DNA of 12,677 nucleotides, taken from assembly GCA_902482615.1 (NCBI GenBank), contig CABTAA010000026.1, forward strand, positions 1-12,677, in the 5' to 3' direction. A program made the translations under genes and the position numbers. This document shows, in pieces, positions 1 through 6,075 of the stretch. The number at the start of each line of letters is the position of its first letter. The first letter of the stretch is position 1. The stretch is from an uncultured Collinsella sp. (GTDB lineage Bacteria; Actinomycetota; Coriobacteriia; Coriobacteriales; Coriobacteriaceae). The notes below the pieces were generated by a model that was not told where the DNA came from, made no database searches, and was given only the letters and a program-made list of their open reading frames with translations.

Positions 1-485
1 AGCTTGTCCTCGGCGGTGGGCTCGAGACCGGCCGAGCCGTGGGACATACAGGAGCTCATAAGCACAAAGACCAGACAGGTAAGGATAGAGCACAGTGCGA
101 GGCGAAGTCGACGAGCCGGCAGGGCGGGGGCATTCACGTGCGATGTCGAGCGGTAAGGCTTGCGGTCGCGTCCGCCTTGGGGATGCGAAAAGAAGCGGTT
201 GATATGGATGCCGGGCTGACGTGCGCCGTTGCGGCGTAGTTGCGGAACCTCGGCCTGACGCTGTCGAGTGCGCGCGCCCAAGCGGCTATCTTGCTGCGCG
301 CTTGTGCCCGTGCTCGGACGGCCACTCTGCCGCGTTCTGCTTGCCTGCTGCCGAGACGAAGGCCTGGGTTGTTCTTGAGTGCGTTGTGGATTGCTGCTCG
401 TGGCACTTCTGGGCGTCGGCGTGGTACGGCCAGCAAGGCGAACGCTTTGTCGCCGTTGATCACCGTCGTTGTATCCGTATGCCAT
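1..485 (-). CDS. Partial membrane-anchored or lipoprotein-like exported protein (N-terminal part only)
   Basis: The reverse strand is open from an ATG at 485-483 to the left edge, giving about 161 codons without a stop. The ATG has an AAGGCGG-like ribosome site five bases upstream. Residues 1 to about 122 are hydrophilic, rich in Arg, Ser, Gln, Thr and Pro, and probably disordered. Residues 123-128 (PARRLR) form a positive cluster before a hydrophobic segment at about 129-142, then MSSC with Cys146 and a Ser/Gly-rich stretch. This reads either as a single-pass membrane anchor with a cytosolic tail, or, if translation starts at GTG 137-135, as a 30-residue lipoprotein signal peptide with a loose lipobox. 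The GTG has no visible ribosome site, so I prefer the ATG. The functional domain lies outside the window, so I assign no function. It is divergent from the permease. Confidence 0.6.
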   Translation of the reverse strand, partial: MAYGYNDGDQRRQSVRLAGRTTPTPRSATSSNPQRTQEQPRPSSRQQASRTRQSGRPSTGTSAQQDSRLGARTRQRQAEVPQLRRNGARQPGIHINRFFSHPQGGRDRKPYRSTSHVNAPALPARRLRLALCSILTCLVFVLMSSCMSHGSAGLEPTAEDK

Positions 486-505
486 TCGTACCGCCTTGTC
501 TCATG

Positions 506-511
506 TATAAT
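506..511 (+). promoter_or_regulatory. Candidate -10 box (TATAAT) for the permease transcript
   Basis: A perfect TATAAT lies 20 bases outside the start codon of the divergent gene. No good -35 is seen at the expected 16-18 base distance (around 483-489), so the site would need an activator or is fortuitous. If used, the transcript would begin near 518 and carry an unusually long leader of about 328 nt before the permease ATG at 846. Confidence 0.35.
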
Positions 512-624
512 CTGTCTATCCTACAAAAAAGATGTGCAACAAATGGGTCTGCGCGTCAAAAGCTCGGTAAACGGTACGAAAGGCGCAAAACACACGGCCT
601 CAAAAACATCTCTATATGCGTCCG

Positions 625-633
625 ATGAACGTA
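625..633 (-). promoter_or_regulatory. Candidate LytTR-type binding box
   Basis: On the minus strand this reads TACGTTCAT, which fits the published degenerate LytTR consensus [TA][AC][CA]GTTN[AG][TG] at every position. A second near-match (8 of 9, GCCGTTCAT) lies at 657-665, with 32 bases between starts rather than the usual 21-22. The motif is degenerate and a chance match in a gap this size is quite possible. Confidence 0.25.
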
Positions 634-650
634 CGCCCGTCGGACGGGCG
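634..650. promoter_or_regulatory. Perfect 17-nt inverted repeat, operator-like
   Basis: CGCCCGTC and its exact reverse complement GACGGGCG are separated by a single G. The one-base centre makes an RNA hairpin poor, so a dimeric protein operator is more likely. It is bracketed by two ATGAACG direct repeats, which suggests a composite regulatory site in the divergent promoter region. Confidence 0.4.
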
Positions 651-656
651 GCAACA

Positions 657-681
657 ATGAACGGCAAACCGTGCCGTTCGT
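657..681 (+). repeat. Stem-loop in the permease leader
   Basis: GAACGGCA (659-666) pairs perfectly with TGCCGTTC (672-679) around a five-base loop AACCG, with a T-G and an A-T pair possible outside. No T-run follows on either strand, so this is not an intrinsic terminator. It may be a leader RNA structure or a second protein-binding palindrome. Confidence 0.4.
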
Positions 682-780
682 CCCAAAAACGGCGCCGCTC
701 ATATGCGAGTTCGGCCTTCGGTCGAGCCATGGGCGGCCATGCTGCGCCAAGGCCGTATCTTAAAGCCACGAAATAAAAGA

Positions 781-801
781 GCGCGGCAAAACAGACCGCG
801 C
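781..801 (+). repeat. Short stem-loop ahead of the permease ribosome site
   Basis: GCGCGG (781-786) pairs with CCGCGC (796-801) around a nine-base loop. It ends 32 bases before the AGGAGG site and does not cover it. The stem is short and its role is unknown. Confidence 0.25.
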
Positions 802-845
802 AAGGGGTGACGTCAAGGGGCGTCAAAAAGGAAAGGAGGGGAACA

Positions 846-2297
846 ATGGCGGACAAGAACGCAGAAGTTGCAGTCGAGGATAACGGCGGTATGAAGAAAA
901 CGCTTTCGCTCTGGAACTTCTTCACCATCGGTTTCGGTGCCATCATCGGCACCGGTTGGGTTCTGCAGGTCGGCGACTGGATGGTCGTGGGCGGCGGTCC
1001 CGTTCCCGCTATGATCGCATTCCTCTTGGGTGCAATCTTCCTCGTGCCCGTCGGAGCTGTTTTCGGTGAGCTCACGGCTGCTATCCCCATCTCGGGTGGC
1101 ATCGTCGAGTATGTCGATCGTAGCTTTGGCCGTACGCTGAGCTACATCACCGGTTGGCTTTTGGCCCTGGGCAACGGTATCCTGTGCCCGTGGGAGGCCA
1201 TCGCCATTTCGACCCTCGTGTCCGAGATGTTCGGCAGCCTGCCCGGTCTTGAGTGGCTACGCGCCGTCAAGCTCTACACCATCCTGGGCGCCGACGTTTA
1301 CCTGTTCCCGACGCTGATCGCGCTCGGCTTCGCAGCCTACGTCATCTTCCTCAACTTCCGCGGTGCCAGCTCGGCCGCCAAGCTCCAGGCCTTCCTGACC
1401 AAGGCCCTGCTCTGCGGCATGCTGCTCGCCATGGGCGTCTCGCTGTTCACCGGCTCGCCGGACAACGCCATGCCCGTGTTCTCCCAGGTCACCGGCGCTG
1501 GCGGCGGCAAGGCCGCTACCGAGGGCGCCAGCCTGTTCGCCGGCATCGTGTCGGTCCTGGTTCTGACCCCGTTCTTCTACGCCGGTTTCGACACCATTCC
1601 TCAGCAGGCTGAGGAAGCAGCCGAGGGCCTCAACTGGAACAAGTTCGGCAAGATCATCTCCCTGGCCCTGCTGGCCGCCGGCGGCTTCTACATGGTCTGC
1701 ATCTACTCGTTCGGCACCATCCTCGACTGGCATGAGTTTGTTAAGAGCCCGGTTCCCGCGCTTGCCTGCCTCAAGGGCATCAACATGCTCCTGTACCTGG
1801 CCATGCTCGTCATCGCCACGCTTGGACCCATGGGTCCGATGAACTCCTTCTACGGCGCCACGAGCCGCATCATGCTCGCCATGGGCCGCAAGGGCCAGCT
1901 GCCAGAGAAATTCGCCGAGGTCGACCCCAAGTCCGGCGCCCCCAAGCTCGCCTGCGTCGTTCTGGGCGTCATCACCGTCATCGGTCCGTTCCTGGGCAAG
2001 AACATGCTCATTCCTCTGACCAACGTGTCGGCTCTCGCCTTCATCTTCTCCTGCGGTATGGTCGCCCTCGCCTGCCTGCGCATGCGCTTCACCGAGCCCG
2101 ACCTGCCTCGTCCCTACGAGGTGCCCGGCGGCAAGTTTGGCATCGGCCTCGCTATCGCTGCCTGCGCCATCATCATCGGCCTGCTCGTGATCCCGTTCTC
2201 TCCCGCCTCCCTCAACATGGTGGAGTGGAGCATCGTGATCGGCTGGTTGGCTATTGGCCTGGCCCTCATGGCTTTCACCAATTCCCGCAAAAAGTAA
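846..2297 (+). CDS. APC-family amino-acid permease
   Basis: A predicted 483-residue inner-membrane transporter of the amino acid-polyamine-organocation superfamily (AA_permease_2 type), expected to import an amino acid or related amine by proton or solute coupling. The start is the ATG at 846, six bases after a perfect AGGAGG; the longer in-frame GTG at 807 has no such site. Family marks are the unwound first helix GFGAIIGTGW (residues 29-38), GELTAAIP-ISGG (about 74-85), and the TPFFYAGFDTIPQQAEE stretch typical of helix 6 of this superfamily. About twelve hydrophobic segments are spread to the C-terminus, which ends in Lys-Lys. The length is normal for the family. The substrate cannot be read from the sequence. 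The following amidohydrolase suggests that the imported compound, or something released from it, is hydrolysed inside the cell. Confidence 0.9.
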   Translation: MADKNAEVAVEDNGGMKKTLSLWNFFTIGFGAIIGTGWVLQVGDWMVVGGGPVPAMIAFLLGAIFLVPVGAVFGELTAAIPISGGIVEYVDRSFGRTLSYITGWLLALGNGILCPWEAIAISTLVSEMFGSLPGLEWLRAVKLYTILGADVYLFPTLIALGFAAYVIFLNFRGASSAAKLQAFLTKALLCGMLLAMGVSLFTGSPDNAMPVFSQVTGAGGGKAATEGASLFAGIVSVLVLTPFFYAGFDTIPQQAEEAAEGLNWNKFGKIISLALLAAGGFYMVCIYSFGTILDWHEFVKSPVPALACLKGINMLLYLAMLVIATLGPMGPMNSFYGATSRIMLAMGRKGQLPEKFAEVDPKSGAPKLACVVLGVITVIGPFLGKNMLIPLTNVSALAFIFSCGMVALACLRMRFTEPDLPRPYEVPGGKFGIGLAIAACAIIIGLLVIPFSPASLNMVEWSIVIGWLAIGLALMAFTNSRKK

Positions 2298-2317
2298 CGC
2301 CTAGCCGGGGCGGATCG

Positions 2318-2346
2318 GGTGCGCGGGACCCTCTCTCCCGCGCACC
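2318..2346 (+). repeat. Strong intercistronic stem-loop after the permease
   Basis: GGTGCGCGGGA (2318-2328) and TCCCGCGCACC (2336-2346) form a perfect 11-bp GC-rich stem with a seven-base loop. No T-run follows, so it is not a standard intrinsic terminator. It lies between two genes probably transcribed together and could set unequal expression through RNA processing, stability or pausing. Confidence 0.6.
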
Positions 2347-2360
2347 GAACCCGGCATCAC

Positions 2361-2400
2361 TTGGGTAGCTTTGTGAGGCCGCGACCCAACACGGCCTCGC
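2361..2400 (+). promoter_or_regulatory. Structured leader before the amidohydrolase, pseudoknot-like or switch-like
   Basis: GAGGCCG (2375-2381) pairs with CGGCCTC (2392-2398), extendable by a T-G and a G-C pair, around the loop CGACCCAACA. ACCCAA inside this loop (2384-2389) is the exact complement of TTGGGT at 2361-2366. The order is that of an H-type pseudoknot, but the two-base connector at 2390-2391 is short for spanning a six-pair stem. The two helices may therefore be alternatives rather than simultaneous. The element ends 19 bases before the ribosome site of the amidohydrolase. Confidence 0.4.
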
Positions 2401-2407
2401 CCACATA

Positions 2408-2419
2408 TATGGATCCATA
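2408..2419. promoter_or_regulatory. 12-bp perfect palindrome adjoining the amidohydrolase ribosome site
   Basis: TATGGATCCATA is a perfect palindrome whose last base is the first base of AAGGAGG (2419-2425). As RNA it could form only a weak four-pair stem; as DNA it could be a protein site. The ribosome site is four bases from the ATG at 2430. Confidence 0.3.
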
Positions 2420-2429
2420 AGGAGGAACC

Positions 2430-3707
2430 ATGTCCACTAAGTATGCAATCGTTGGCGGCAAGCTCATCGACGGTACCGGTGCCGAGCCGGTCGAGAACTC
2501 CCTCGTTCTCGTCGACGACAACGGCAAGATCGAGTACGCTGGCACTATGCAGGACCTTCCCGAGGGCGTTGAGGTCATCGACGCCGCCGGCAAGACCGTC
2601 CTTCCCGGCTTGATCGACACTCACCTGCACTTCTCGGGCAACCTGACCGACGATGACACCGATTGGGTCATGCAGCCGCTCCTCGAGAAGCAGGCCGTCG
2701 CCGTCAAGCAGGCCTACGACTGCCTCACCCACGGCCTCACCACCGTCTGCGAGATCGGCCGCTTTGGTATCCAGATCCGTGACTGCATCGACAAGGGCGT
2801 CTTTAAGGGCCCGCGCGTTCTGGCCACCGGTCTCGGCTTCTGCCGCGTTGCCGGCCACGGTGACTCCCACCACTGCACCCAGGAGCTCAACAAGGAATCC
2901 CATCCCTGGGGCGACCAGGTCGACGGTCCTTGGGATCTGCGCAAGGCCGTCCGTCGTCGCCTGCGCGAGAACCCCGATGCCATCAAGATCTGGGCTACCG
3001 GTGGCGGCATCTGGCGCTGGGACTCCGGTCGCGACCAGCACTATTGCTCCGAGGAGATCCAGGCCGTGGTCGAAGAGGCAAAGATGGTCGGCATCCCCGT
3101 GTGGAGCCACTGCTACAACAACCACGCCGCTGCCTATGATTCCGTTCGCTTTGGCTGCGAGCAACTGATTCACGGTTTCGATATCGATGAGCGCACCATG
3201 GACCTCATGGCCGAGCAGGGCACCTTCTTCACCCCGACGATCGCCTTCCTGCCCACCTGGTACGCCACCTATCCGCCCGTCTACGTCCCCGAGCTGCACG
3301 ACAAGTACGAGGGCACCCTGGTCGAGAAGGAGCTGCAGCGCAACTACGACTGCCTGCACGAGGCCAAGAAGCGCGGCGTCGTCATGACGATCGGCTCCGA
3401 CTCCTTCTCCTTCGTCACCCCGTACGGCACCTGTTCCATCGAGGAGATGTACGAGTTCGTCGACAAGATCGGCTTCACCCCGGTCGAGACCATCACCTGC
3501 GCTACCCTCAACGGTGCCAAGATGTGCCACATCGAGGACGAGACCGGTTCCATCGAGGCCGGCAAGTGCGCCGACCTGCTGGTCGTCAACGGTGACGTCG
3601 CCGCCGACATCCACGTGCTCAACACCGACAACATGGACGTCATCATGAAGGACGGCTGGATCGTCGAGGCTGGCACCTTTGGCGAGGCCAACAAATACAG
3701 CGCCTAA
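2430..3707 (+). CDS. Metal-dependent amidohydrolase (imidazolonepropionase/Xaa-Pro-dipeptidase-like)
   Basis: A 425-residue predicted cytoplasmic hydrolase of the amidohydrolase superfamily, most like the subgroup that includes imidazolonepropionase-like enzymes and bacterial prolidase/arginine-carboxypeptidase relatives. A small N-terminal beta domain (1-58) leads to the first metal motif THLHF with His65 and His67. Lys186 in IKIWATGGG fits the carboxylated bridging lysine; His227 (WSH), His248 (LIHG) and Asp324 (GSDS) complete the expected binuclear metal site. The C-terminal beta strands carry the usual GSIEAGKCADLLVV motif. The start is the ATG at 2430 behind AAGGAGG. No signal peptide is seen. 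It probably acts on a cyclic amide, acyl-amino acid or dipeptide brought in by the upstream permease; that substrate link is inference. All catalytic residues are present, so the enzyme should be active. Confidence 0.9.
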   Translation: MSTKYAIVGGKLIDGTGAEPVENSLVLVDDNGKIEYAGTMQDLPEGVEVIDAAGKTVLPGLIDTHLHFSGNLTDDDTDWVMQPLLEKQAVAVKQAYDCLTHGLTTVCEIGRFGIQIRDCIDKGVFKGPRVLATGLGFCRVAGHGDSHHCTQELNKESHPWGDQVDGPWDLRKAVRRRLRENPDAIKIWATGGGIWRWDSGRDQHYCSEEIQAVVEEAKMVGIPVWSHCYNNHAAAYDSVRFGCEQLIHGFDIDERTMDLMAEQGTFFTPTIAFLPTWYATYPPVYVPELHDKYEGTLVEKELQRNYDCLHEAKKRGVVMTIGSDSFSFVTPYGTCSIEEMYEFVDKIGFTPVETITCATLNGAKMCHIEDETGSIEAGKCADLLVVNGDVAADIHVLNTDNMDVIMKDGWIVEAGTFGEANKYSA

Positions 3708-3710
3708 ACT

Positions 3711-3719
3711 ACCGTTCAT
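3711..3719 (+). promoter_or_regulatory. Candidate LytTR-type box upstream of the first kinase gene
   Basis: ACCGTTCAT fits the degenerate LytTR consensus exactly and starts four bases after the amidohydrolase stop. CGTTCATCG (3713-3721) is the reverse complement of CGATGAACG at 623-631 in the permease leader. I see no second good copy at the usual 21-22 base offset; a poor one, ACAGTATTT, lies at 3739-3747. Confidence 0.25.
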
Positions 3720-3748
3720 CGACGACTGGATGTAAAACACAGTATTTG

Positions 3749-3763
3749 ATTGCATAATGCAAT
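3749..3763. promoter_or_regulatory. Inverted repeat containing a -10-like CATAAT
   Basis: ATTGCAT and ATGCAAT are perfect seven-base arms around a central A. The sequence CATAAT (3753-3758) within it resembles a -10 box, but no clear -35 is present at the right distance. It lies just before the terminator at 3766, so it may be an operator, a weak promoter for the kinase gene, or simply an AT-rich dyad. Confidence 0.3.
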
Positions 3764-3765
3764 GG

Positions 3766-3792
3766 AGAGGGTCGCTTGCGGCCCTCTTTATT
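3766..3792 (+). terminator. Intrinsic terminator after the amidohydrolase
   Basis: AGAGGGTC (3766-3773) pairs with GGCCCTCT (3780-3787), one G-T pair included, around GCTTGC, and is followed by a T-rich tract (3787-3792). It closes the permease/amidohydrolase unit. The next gene starts only 26 bases after it. Confidence 0.75.
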
Positions 3793-3818
3793 GCTATGGG
3801 TGCGATAGATAAAAGGGG

Positions 3819-5210
3819 ATGACGGTGGATCTCAATAGGCTGATTCTGGGCAAGAGCTACAACTCTACCAAGGTCTTTCGTACCGCTCAGCATGTGGTTC
3901 AAGCCATCTTGCTCGGTATTGTCGTTCCGCTGCTTATCCTGCTGCTCATCTGGGATCTAACCGATAATCCCAATCCCGTTCCGGCCGTTGTCGTCATTGC
4001 CGGCTTGGTCATGCTGTGCTTCTTCTTCTCGTACGTCTTTGTCGTTCCCGACGACCTCACATCGAGCGCAACCGACCGCACGCTCGCCATCGCTTCAAAA
4101 ATATTCGCCTACACGTCGCGCGGCCTTACGCCCGAAGCTGCCCTGGGCGCCTCTAAGATCATCCTGTCCGAAACTATCGCCTCTGCCATCTGCTTTACCG
4201 ACGGCAAGCAGGTGTTGGCGAGCTGGGGCGAGGACTCGGCAAAATGCCCCGCGGGCACCCCGGTGGTGCTGCGGACTACGCTCAGCGTGATCAACAGCGG
4301 CGAGCAAAGCGTGTTCTCGCGCGATGCCTCGACCGAGACAGGTGGCTACTTTCCGCGCCTGCGCGCCGGTATTGTCGCACCGCTTACCGTGCGCGGGCAT
4401 TGCGTGGGCACGCTCGAGCTGTATTATCCCCGTCTGAGCAGCATCGATATGCGCCAGACGGCGCTTGCCTCGGGCTTTGCTGACCTCATTTCCACGCAGC
4501 TTGCGAGCTTTGAGCTCGAGCGCCAGGACGAGCTTACGGCCCGCGTGGAGCTGCGCGCCTTGCAATCGCAGGTCGATCCTCATTTTCTATTCAATACCAT
4601 TAGCACGATCGTGTCGCTCGTTCGAACCGAGCCCGACAAGGCGCGATCGCTGCTGATCGACTTTTCCAATTACTACCGTCAGACGCTCTCTGATTCCGAT
4701 ACCCTCACAACGCTCGAGCACGAGGTGGAACAGGGCACTCGCTATATCAACCTTATGCAGGCTCGTTATGGCGACGGCCGTCTGCGCGTCTCGGTCGATA
4801 TCGACTTTGAGGTGCGCGATTGCATGGTGCCGCCGTTTATCTTGCAGCCGTTGCTCGAAAACTGCATCAAGCACGCGCAGCGCGAGACCGAGCCGCTTTC
4901 TATTCATGTTAGGGCTTTCGAGACCGATGACGGTTTGGAGATCATCGTCGAGGACGACGGCATCGGTATGAGCGAAGAAGTCTGCGCGCATCTGTTTGAG
5001 CAGCATCGCCTGGAGGAGCCCGAGAGCATTACCGCCGACGGCTCCGTCAAGCGAGGTTGCGGCCTGGCGCTCTTCAACGTGCTTCAGCGCATCCATTTCT
5101 TTTACGGAGAAGATTCCGGCATGCGCGTGAAGTCCCAGGAGGGCGTGGGAACGCAGGTCATCGTCGAGCTGAACGGCGAGCCGCATGAGCCCGCGCCGTT
5201 GACGGCGTAG
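3819..5210 (+). CDS. LytS-type sensor histidine kinase, copy 1
   Basis: A 463-residue membrane kinase of the LytS/YehU group (His_kinase plus HATPase_c). Two hydrophobic segments at about 26-46 and 55-76 anchor it, with no five-helix LytS sensor domain. Residues about 85-225 look like a GAF-type sensory domain. The phosphoacceptor is His255 in DPHFLFN (253-259). The ATPase shows an N-box LLENCIKH (Asn348), EDDGIGM (378-384) and a glycine loop RGCGLAL (412-418). It should autophosphorylate and pass phosphate to the regulator 38 bases downstream. Start choice: ATG 3819 abuts the AAAAGGGG stretch (3811-3818), while GTG 3825, two codons on, is six bases from it and may be the true start. The signal is unknown; related kinases sense small metabolites such as pyruvate or peptides. 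Confidence 0.9.
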   Translation: MTVDLNRLILGKSYNSTKVFRTAQHVVQAILLGIVVPLLILLLIWDLTDNPNPVPAVVVIAGLVMLCFFFSYVFVVPDDLTSSATDRTLAIASKIFAYTSRGLTPEAALGASKIILSETIASAICFTDGKQVLASWGEDSAKCPAGTPVVLRTTLSVINSGEQSVFSRDASTETGGYFPRLRAGIVAPLTVRGHCVGTLELYYPRLSSIDMRQTALASGFADLISTQLASFELERQDELTARVELRALQSQVDPHFLFNTISTIVSLVRTEPDKARSLLIDFSNYYRQTLSDSDTLTTLEHEVEQGTRYINLMQARYGDGRLRVSVDIDFEVRDCMVPPFILQPLLENCIKHAQRETEPLSIHVRAFETDDGLEIIVEDDGIGMSEEVCAHLFEQHRLEEPESITADGSVKRGCGLALFNVLQRIHFFYGEDSGMRVKSQEGVGTQVIVELNGEPHEPAPLTA

Positions 5211-5248
5211 CACGCGGTTGGATTGAGAGAAAAAGAGGGGAAGCACAT

Positions 5249-5983
5249 ATGTCCGAAGGCTGGAACATCTTGGTGGTTGATGACGAACCTCCCATTAGGG
5301 CCGAGCTACGCTATCTGTTGGAAAAGGATACGCGTGTGGGCCAGATTGCCGAGGCGGGCAATGTCACCGAAGCCGTGGAGTCGATTCTGTCGAACAAGCC
5401 CGACGTGCTGTTTTTAGACATTACCATGCCCGGTCGCTCGGGAATTGAGCTTGCCGAGACGCTGCAGAACCTAAAGACGCCGCCGGTGGTTGTGTTTGTG
5501 ACGGCGTTTGCCGAGTATGCGGCCGATGCCTATAACCTCGATGCCGTCGATTATGTCGTCAAGCCGGTCGAGGACGCACGCCTGTCAAAGGCACTCGACA
5601 AGATCGAGGCAGCCTTGGGTGTCCGTCGTGTTATCCACGCTCCGCGCCAGCCTTTGCGTCTGACGGTGGACCGCGGGGGCAAAAAGGTGTTCATTCCCGC
5701 CGCAGACGTCTGCTACTTTGAGGCGCGTGCCGATTTTTGCAACGCCGTCTGCGCCGAGGGAACGTACCTGATCAATGAGTCGATCTCTTCGCTCGAGCGT
5801 CGCTTGGGCTCCGAGGGCTTTATTCGCGTTCATCGCAGCTATCTGGTCAATTTGGAAGACGTGCACAATGTTGAGATTGGCTCCACGGGGTTGATGGAGC
5901 TCAGGCTCGACCGCGTGAGCTCGACGGTGCCGGTGTCCCGTCGTCGTGCTGCCGAGGTTAAAGCACACTTGGGGCTTGCGTAG
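5249..5983 (+). CDS. LytTR-family response regulator, copy 1
   Basis: A 244-residue DNA-binding regulator and the partner of the kinase directly upstream. The receiver domain (about 5-123) has the acidic pair Asp11/Asp12, phosphoacceptor Asp57 in LFLDITMPG, Thr85 and Lys105 (VVKP). A LytTR domain follows (about 135-240) with the characteristic FIRVHRSYLVN at 191-201. Phosphorylation should promote binding to paired LytTR boxes near promoters. The start ATG lies eight bases after AGAGGGG (5234-5240). The 38-nt gap to the kinase holds no terminator, so the pair is an operon. Target genes cannot be proven here; the permease/amidohydrolase unit just upstream is the nearest candidate. Confidence 0.92.
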   Translation: MSEGWNILVVDDEPPIRAELRYLLEKDTRVGQIAEAGNVTEAVESILSNKPDVLFLDITMPGRSGIELAETLQNLKTPPVVVFVTAFAEYAADAYNLDAVDYVVKPVEDARLSKALDKIEAALGVRRVIHAPRQPLRLTVDRGGKKVFIPAADVCYFEARADFCNAVCAEGTYLINESISSLERRLGSEGFIRVHRSYLVNLEDVHNVEIGSTGLMELRLDRVSSTVPVSRRRAAEVKAHLGLA

Positions 5984-6016
5984 ACGGTCTGCATGCCGTC
6001 GTTTACCATCGCAGGT

Positions 6017-6043
6017 TTGGCATGGGCGCGCGGTGGGCATAAT
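6017..6043 (+). promoter_or_regulatory. Weak candidate promoter for the phospholipase-like gene
   Basis: TTGGCA (6017-6022) and CATAAT (6038-6043) resemble -35 and -10 boxes, but the spacer is only 15 bases. Transcription would begin near 6050, leaving a leader of about 26 nt before the ATG at 6076. Confidence 0.3.
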
Positions 6044-6075
6044 GGGTGGCATCGAATGAAATCGAAAGGATCATT

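Larger units (their letters stand above)
512..845 (+). other. Intergenic leader region of the permease, no convincing gene
   Basis: This stretch has no ORF with a ribosome site and typical codon use. It is A-richer than the flanking genes. It holds a perfect 17-nt inverted repeat (634-650), a hairpin (657-681), a second hairpin (781-801), an 8-bp palindrome TGACGTCA (808-815) and the permease ribosome site AGGAGG (834-839). Two direct copies of ATGAACG (625-631 and 657-663) flank the inverted repeat. I recognise no known riboswitch class; in particular I do not see the T-box conserved sequence. Confidence 0.5.

Noticed and set aside
134..463. 109-codon minus-strand frame overlapping the left-edge gene.
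   Set aside because: It is in another frame than the one carrying a ribosome site, a hydrophobic segment and MSSC, and has no secretion or domain features of its own.
543..776. Possible 77-residue basic ORF on the + strand between the TATAAT box and the permease.
   Set aside because: It has no ribosome site before its ATG, atypical composition, overlaps the repeats and resembles nothing I know. It is the tail of a longer chance frame starting inside the divergent gene.
512..845. T-box or other known riboswitch in the permease leader.
   Set aside because: The T-box consensus, a terminator/antiterminator pair and other class-specific conserved cores that I know were not found.
521..1102. 193-codon open frame on the minus strand.
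   Set aside because: It runs antisense through the permease N-terminal coding region, which is certain from its motifs, and shows no ribosome site; a shadow frame.
2301..3902. 533-codon open frame on the minus strand opposite the amidohydrolase.
   Set aside because: Its Val/Asp/Gly-rich sequence is the antisense reading of a high-GC gene, a known artefact. The + strand protein has complete catalytic motifs, and the antisense frame crosses hairpins and a terminator.
3819..5983. Classical lytSR system controlling lrgAB-type holin genes.
   Set aside because: No lrgA/lrgB-like genes are in the window and the kinases lack the five-helix LytS sensor, so I did not use the lytS/lytR symbols.
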